DNA from: an uncultured beta proteobacterium
GTDB taxonomy: Bacteria; Pseudomonadota; Gammaproteobacteria; Burkholderiales; SG8-39
DNA length: 10,397 bases
NCBI GenBank assembly: GCA_902826155.1
Contig: CADEDU010000144.1
Coordinates: forward strand, 1 to 10,397
Direction of reading: 5' to 3'
Positions within the stretch are counted from its first letter, which is position 1, and each line of letters opens with the position of its first letter. Positions 5,434 through 10,397 of the stretch are shown here, piece by piece. Below the pieces are notes generated by a model. The model was given only the letters and a program-made list of their open reading frames with translations, was not told the DNA's origin and made no database searches. The position numbers were made by a program, and so were the translations under genes.

Positions 5434-5577
5434 CTACGAACCCGGCCGCAACATCGAACCAGGTGCGAGAGACCCGATCGAGGGCAGCGTCATCGTCAGC
5501 ACGACCGCGACCACCACCGCGACGACGATTACGCCGACGTATCCAATCGTCTCGAGCCAAGGTCTCGGCATGCGCAT
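5434..5577 (-). CDS. Small single-pass membrane protein, 47 residues
   Basis: Not a recognised family. ATG (5577-5575) opens 47 codons ending in TAG (5436-5434). The product begins MRMPRPWLETIGYVG, continues with an uninterrupted hydrophobic run of about 18 residues (IVVAVVVAVVLTM-like, residues 14-31) and ends in a Pro/Gly/Ser-rich tail (LPSIGSLAPGSMLRPGS). The shape is that of a membrane mini-protein with a positively charged N-terminus, which would place the N-terminus in the cytoplasm by the positive-inside rule. A weak ribosome site (TAGGG) lies about five bases upstream; M3 is an alternative start. Support comes from the protein-like composition, a plausible minus-strand promoter upstream and the strong minus-strand terminator downstream, not from homology. 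A valine-rich stretch can arise by chance in GC-rich DNA, which limits confidence. Confidence 0.55.
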   Translation of the reverse strand: MRMPRPWLETIGYVGVIVVAVVVAVVLTMTLPSIGSLAPGSMLRPGS

Positions 5578-5595
5578 ACGACCCTACACGTGTCG

Positions 5596-5631
5596 TGCCT
5601 AACAAACAGCGAACCCGATGGATGTTAGGCA
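5596..5631. promoter_or_regulatory. Inverted repeat in the divergent promoter region (TGCCTAACA-N18-TGTTAGGCA)
   Basis: Perfect 9-base arms at 5596-5604 and 5623-5631 with an 18-base spacer, centre-to-centre 27 bases. It lies between the minus-strand small protein and the plus-strand LysR gene. The right arm overlaps a candidate minus-strand -10. It could be an operator for the LysR protein or another dimeric regulator, or a hairpin in the leader of the minus-strand transcript. Confidence 0.5.
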
Positions 5632-5651
5632 GCACCCCTATATTTGTCCAA
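5622..5651 (-). promoter_or_regulatory. Candidate minus-strand promoter for the small membrane protein
   Basis: On the minus strand TTGGAC (5651-5646) and TAACAT (5627-5622) are separated by 18 bases and match the sigma-70 hexamers at four positions each. Initiation near 5615 would give a leader of about 38 bases before ATG 5577. Confidence 0.3.
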
Positions 5652-5672
5652 TCGAATTTGTGGATCTAAACT
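5644..5672 (+). promoter_or_regulatory. Candidate promoter for the LysR gene
   Basis: TTGTCC (5644-5649) and TAAACT (5667-5672) with a 17-base spacer, four matches each to the consensus. Initiation would fall at or just before ATG 5682, which has no Shine-Dalgarno, so a leaderless transcript is possible. It overlaps the minus-strand candidate. Confidence 0.25.
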
Positions 5673-5681
5673 ATCGATGCC

Positions 5682-6656
5682 ATGGATATCCGAAACGTCG
5701 ATCTGAACCTGCTCGTCGTACTCGACGCACTGCTCGCCGAGCGCAGCGTGACGCGTGCCGCGCAGCGGCTGCACCTGTCGCAGTCGGCCACCAGCGCGGC
5801 GCTTGCGCGGCTGCGCGACGTGTTCGGTGACCCGCTGTTGCTGCGCACCGCGGGCGGCATGCTGCCCACCAGTCGTGGCGCCGAACTCGAACTGCCGGTG
5901 CGCACCTGGGTGGCCGACATCGAACGAATGGTGCAGGCCACGCGAACGTTCGATCCCCGCGCCAGCGCCACGACGTTCACCATATCGGCGTCGGACTACG
6001 TCGAGTTCACGGTGTTGCCCCGGCTGATCGATTTCCTCGAAGCCAACTCGCCGAGTTCGCGGCTGGCGGTCAAGCCGATGGAGATCGAGGCGATCGGCCG
6101 TCTGCTCGAAGCGGGTGAGATCGACCTGGCGCTGATGAGCACCGCCAACGCGCCGCCCGATGTGCGGTCGCGGCCGCTCTACACCGAGCGTTTCGTGATC
6201 GTCGCCAGACGCGAGCATCCGCGTGTGCGGCGCACGCTCGACCTGGACACGTACTGCGACCTGGACCACGTGATGGTGTCGGCGCGCGGTGGCGGGTTCA
6301 CCGGCGCCATCGACGAGGCACTGGCGCAAGTCGGGCGCAAGCGTCGGGTGAAACTGTCGGTCCCGCACTATCTGCTGGTGCCCGAGGTGGTGATGCGCAC
6401 CGACATGATCAGCGCGCTGCCCGAGCGGCTGGCCCGCGCCTATTCCGACCGCCTGCGCATCGTTCAGCCACCGGTACCGGTGCGCGGTTTCACGATCGCG
6501 CAGGTCTGGCACGAACGCACTCACCGGGACCCTTCGCAGATCTGGTTGCGCGAGTCGGTGGTAAAGCTGGTTGCCAAGCTCGGTCGCCTGCCTGATCCGG
6601 CCGCGTCGAGTGTTTCACCCTCGGCGAAAGGAGCCGCGCGTCTTGTGTCGTTGTAA
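5682..6656 (+). CDS. LysR-family transcriptional regulator
   Basis: Predicted DNA-binding regulator responding to a small, probably aromatic, effector. The 324 residues show the LysR layout: N-terminal helix-turn-helix (about 21-55; SVTRAAQRLHLSQSATSAAL, then LARLRDVFGDPLLLR), the linker helix, and a periplasmic-binding-protein-like effector domain (about 90-300). The opening DLNLLVVLDALLAERSVT is typical of the NodD/LinR/TdcA-like branch, whose effector domains often bind aromatic compounds or fatty acids (subgroup assignment by impression). ATG 5682 is fixed by homology; no ribosome site is visible. The gene points in the same direction as ligA and ligB, which begin 144 bases after its stop, and is divergent from the minus-strand small protein. 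It is the natural candidate to control ligAB, though LysR proteins more often act on a divergent neighbour. Confidence 0.93.
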   Translation: MDIRNVDLNLLVVLDALLAERSVTRAAQRLHLSQSATSAALARLRDVFGDPLLLRTAGGMLPTSRGAELELPVRTWVADIERMVQATRTFDPRASATTFTISASDYVEFTVLPRLIDFLEANSPSSRLAVKPMEIEAIGRLLEAGEIDLALMSTANAPPDVRSRPLYTERFVIVARREHPRVRRTLDLDTYCDLDHVMVSARGGGFTGAIDEALAQVGRKRRVKLSVPHYLLVPEVVMRTDMISALPERLARAYSDRLRIVQPPVPVRGFTIAQVWHERTHRDPSQIWLRESVVKLVAKLGRLPDPAASSVSPSAKGAARLVSL

Positions 6657-6699
6657 GACCGTCGCCACCCGCAGCCCGCGTTGCCCAGGCCCGTCGACT

Positions 6700-6718
6700 G
6701 CACGCGTTCAGCGCGTGC
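6700..6718 (+). terminator. Small hairpin between lysR and ligA
   Basis: GCACGCG (6700-6706) and CGCGTGC (6712-6718) form a 7-bp stem with a TTCAG loop 43 bases after the LysR stop. There is no U-tract. It could be a weak terminator or, because it lies just upstream of the TACAAT element, part of a regulator site for ligAB. Confidence 0.3.
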
Positions 6719-6727
6719 CCGCGCGAC

Positions 6728-6733
6728 TACAAT
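6728..6733 (+). promoter_or_regulatory. Possible -10 element (TACAAT) for ligAB
   Basis: TACAAT matches the sigma-70 -10 hexamer at five of six positions and would yield a leader of about 60 bases before ligA. A -35 is poor (TTCAGC at 6707-6712, 15-base spacing), as is common at activator-dependent promoters such as those of LysR proteins. Confidence 0.35.
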
Positions 6734-6800
6734 GCACACTCGTATCGCAGAATCTCGAGCGGCCCCGGCGCGATCGCCCGGCTGCTCCCCAGGAGCCGTC

Positions 6801-7073
6801 ATGCGAGATTATTGGTTGAGCAAACTGTTCTTCGATCTGCAGACACCCGCGGCGGCCGACGAGTACCGCGCCGATCGCGACAAGGTGCTGCAGCGCTACC
6901 CGCTGAGCCCCGAAGCGAAGCAGGCGATCGTGTCCGACGACGTCGAGGCGCTATCCAAGCGCGTCAACCCGTACCTGCTGCGGTTCTACTTCGTCATCGC
7001 GGGCATGTCGGAGGCCGACTTCGTTGCGCGGCTGCGGGCAATCAAACCGCAACAGGAGGCGGCTCATGGCTGA
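6801..7073 (+). CDS. Extradiol ring-cleavage dioxygenase, small alpha subunit (LigA-like)
   Basis: Small all-helical partner of a class III extradiol dioxygenase, which caps the active site of the catalytic beta subunit in LigAB enzymes. The 90-residue product has LigA-domain features: an N-terminal LSKLFFDLQ segment (6-14), a repeated DRDKVLQRYPLSPEAKQAI helix pair (25-43) and the signature NPYLLRFYFVIAGMSEADF (56-74). ATG 6801 is preceded by AGGAG (6791-6795), spacing five; longer in-frame starts have no homology. It overlaps the catalytic gene by eight bases, so coupled translation and a stoichiometric complex are expected. Substrate cannot be read from this subunit; protocatechuate is the textbook case for the family. 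Confidence 0.88.
   Translation: MRDYWLSKLFFDLQTPAAADEYRADRDKVLQRYPLSPEAKQAIVSDDVEALSKRVNPYLLRFYFVIAGMSEADFVARLRAIKPQQEAAHG
7054..7059 (+). promoter_or_regulatory. Ribosome-binding site of ligB (AGGAGG)
   Basis: Perfect AGGAGG inside the end of ligA, six bases before ATG 7066. It fixes the ligB start against longer in-frame options and shows that ligB is efficiently translated despite overlapping ligA. Confidence 0.85.
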
Positions 7074-7899
7074 ACTCGTCGGCGTCTATGCGGCGAGCCA
7101 CGCGCCGCTCCTGGTTCGTGCATTCGATGCGGCCACCAAGGAAGCCGGTGCTGCCGCGCTCGCGGCGTATCGCGAAATCGGCCGGCGCATGGCCGCGGCC
7201 AAGCCCGACATCCTGGTGATCGTGTCGCCTGATCACTGGGTGAACTTCTTCATCAACAATCTGCCGTCGATCTGCGTGGCGGTCGGCGAGGAGCACGTGG
7301 GTCCACCGGAACCGTGGATGAAGGGGTTCCCGTATCGCACGCTGCGCGGCCACCCCGCGTTCGCCAATCATTTGATGAAAACCGCGTTCGATCATGATTT
7401 CGAGCCCGCGGCCTCGCATCGACTGGAGCTCGATCACGGCATCTGCATTCCGCTGTGGAAGATGGAACTGCCGCAGGCGCCTGCGCTTGTGCCGGTGATC
7501 ATGAACACCGTCGAGCCGCCGATGGTGAGCGTGCGCCGCTGCTTCGCGTGGGGCGATCTCATCGCCCAGGCGGTGCGTTCCTTCCCGGGGAACGCACGGG
7601 TGGCTGTGCTGGCCACCGGCGGGCTCAGCCACTCGATCGGGGAGCGCGACATGGGCCGCATCGACGAGCCGTTCGATCTTGAGTGCATGGAGCACTTCGC
7701 CAAGAGCGATCGCGCCACGCTGACGAGGTTTCTCGATGCGCGCATGGAAGCCGCCGGCAACGGTGCGGCCGAAACGCGCAACTGGGTGGTAGCCCATGCC
7801 GCCGCCGGCGAGCGCGGCTTCGAGAAGATCCTCTACTACCCGATCCCGCAGTGGTACGTCGGATGCGGCTGGGCGGCGTGGAACGTCGGCGCGCACTGA
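7066..7899 (+). CDS. Class III extradiol ring-cleavage dioxygenase, catalytic beta subunit (LigB-like)
   Basis: Predicted non-heme Fe(II) dioxygenase that opens a catechol-type ring next to the hydroxyl groups. The 277-residue protein belongs to the LigB superfamily. H12 (YAASHAPLL) and H57 (SPDHWVN) match the two histidine ligands, E236 (AAETRNW) fits the glutamate ligand and H189 (GGLSHS) the acid-base histidine, by comparison with His12, His61, Glu242 and His195 of Sphingobium LigAB. H124 in LDHGICIPL is another conserved family block. All catalytic residues are present, so the enzyme should be active. It is preceded by ligA and the LysR gene and followed, 91 bases later, by the unrelated ygiQ. 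No ring-hydroxylating, hydrolase, dehydrogenase or transporter gene accompanies it, so neither substrate nor pathway can be named from context. Confidence 0.92.
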   Translation: MAELVGVYAASHAPLLVRAFDAATKEAGAAALAAYREIGRRMAAAKPDILVIVSPDHWVNFFINNLPSICVAVGEEHVGPPEPWMKGFPYRTLRGHPAFANHLMKTAFDHDFEPAASHRLELDHGICIPLWKMELPQAPALVPVIMNTVEPPMVSVRRCFAWGDLIAQAVRSFPGNARVAVLATGGLSHSIGERDMGRIDEPFDLECMEHFAKSDRATLTRFLDARMEAAGNGAAETRNWVVAHAAAGERGFEKILYYPIPQWYVGCGWAAWNVGAH

Positions 7900-7990
7900 T
7901 GGAACCTGCTATCGGCTCGCGCGCCTATACGGATGGAGCCGGGCATCCACGACGTGCGCGCATCGGCCCGACAGCGCCACCGCCTCGACC

Positions 7991-10396
<2,406 letters not shown>

Positions 10397-10397
10397 C

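Noticed and set aside
5597..5630. Integron attC-like site (GCCTAAC ... GTTAGGC)
   Set aside because: The outer boxes match the attC consensus, but the element is only 34 bases, lacks inner L boxes with the expected spacing, and no cassette or integrase is nearby.
5414..5635. 73-codon minus-strand frame overlapping the small membrane protein
   Set aside because: Arg/Asp-rich off-frame reading (RRRNRRRGGGRGRADDD); the alternate frame with the membrane segment is more protein-like.
5625..6524. 299-codon open frame antisense to the LysR gene
   Set aside because: Shadow of a well-supported LysR gene; sequence is low in hydrophobics and shows no domain.

Overview
The window is high-GC chromosomal DNA of a proteobacterium. 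The long open frames on several strands and the G/C-rich third positions support that. The mix of a LysR regulator, a LigA/LigB ring-cleavage pair, a truncated IclR regulator, a split nitrile hydratase and a YgiQ protein closely resembling the E. coli one suggests Betaproteobacteria, perhaps Burkholderiales. This is an impression from protein style, not a placement. There is no rRNA, tRNA, CRISPR array, transposase or complete mobile element.

Layout. (1) 38-1338, plus strand: a free-standing alanyl-tRNA editing protein (AlaX type), then a phosphinothricin-acetyltransferase-like GNAT enzyme 14 bases later. (2) 1424-2685, plus strand: three genes that together make one nitrile hydratase / thiocyanate hydrolase. 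The usual beta subunit is split into two genes, followed by the metal-binding alpha-type subunit with a CTLCSC cobalt-type motif. (3) 2686-2768: two hairpins between converging genes. (4) 2768-3592, minus strand: a MOSC-domain molybdenum-cofactor protein of the YcbX/mARC kind. (5) 3593-3961: an A/T-rich stretch with several small palindromes and a low-GC relic-like frame. (6) 3962-4273, plus strand: an IclR-family protein reduced to its DNA-binding domain, closed by a clear terminator. (7) 4439-5227, plus strand: a calcineurin-like metallophosphoesterase.

(8) 5228-5681 looks empty at first sight but is the most interesting non-obvious part. On the minus strand it holds a 47-residue single-pass membrane protein frame (5577-5434), a small hairpin, and a strong intrinsic terminator (stem 5353-5310, then a U-rich tail). 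The 24-base loop of that terminator carries a CCUCCU anti-Shine-Dalgarno motif. Upstream of this minus-strand unit, a 9+9 inverted repeat sits in the region shared with the divergent LysR gene. The whole looks like a small-protein mRNA with an sRNA-like 3' end. (9) 5682-7899, plus strand: LysR regulator, then ligA and ligB (8-base overlap), a class III extradiol dioxygenase probably controlled by the LysR protein. (10) 7991-10396, plus strand: complete YgiQ-family radical SAM protein with a long basic tail.

Most genes are ordinary accessory metabolism or housekeeping. The points worth a second look are the unlabelled small transcript at 5300-5620, the three-gene nitrile hydratase without any activator or cobalt gene nearby, the headless LigAB cassette without other pathway genes, and the eroded-looking IclR region.
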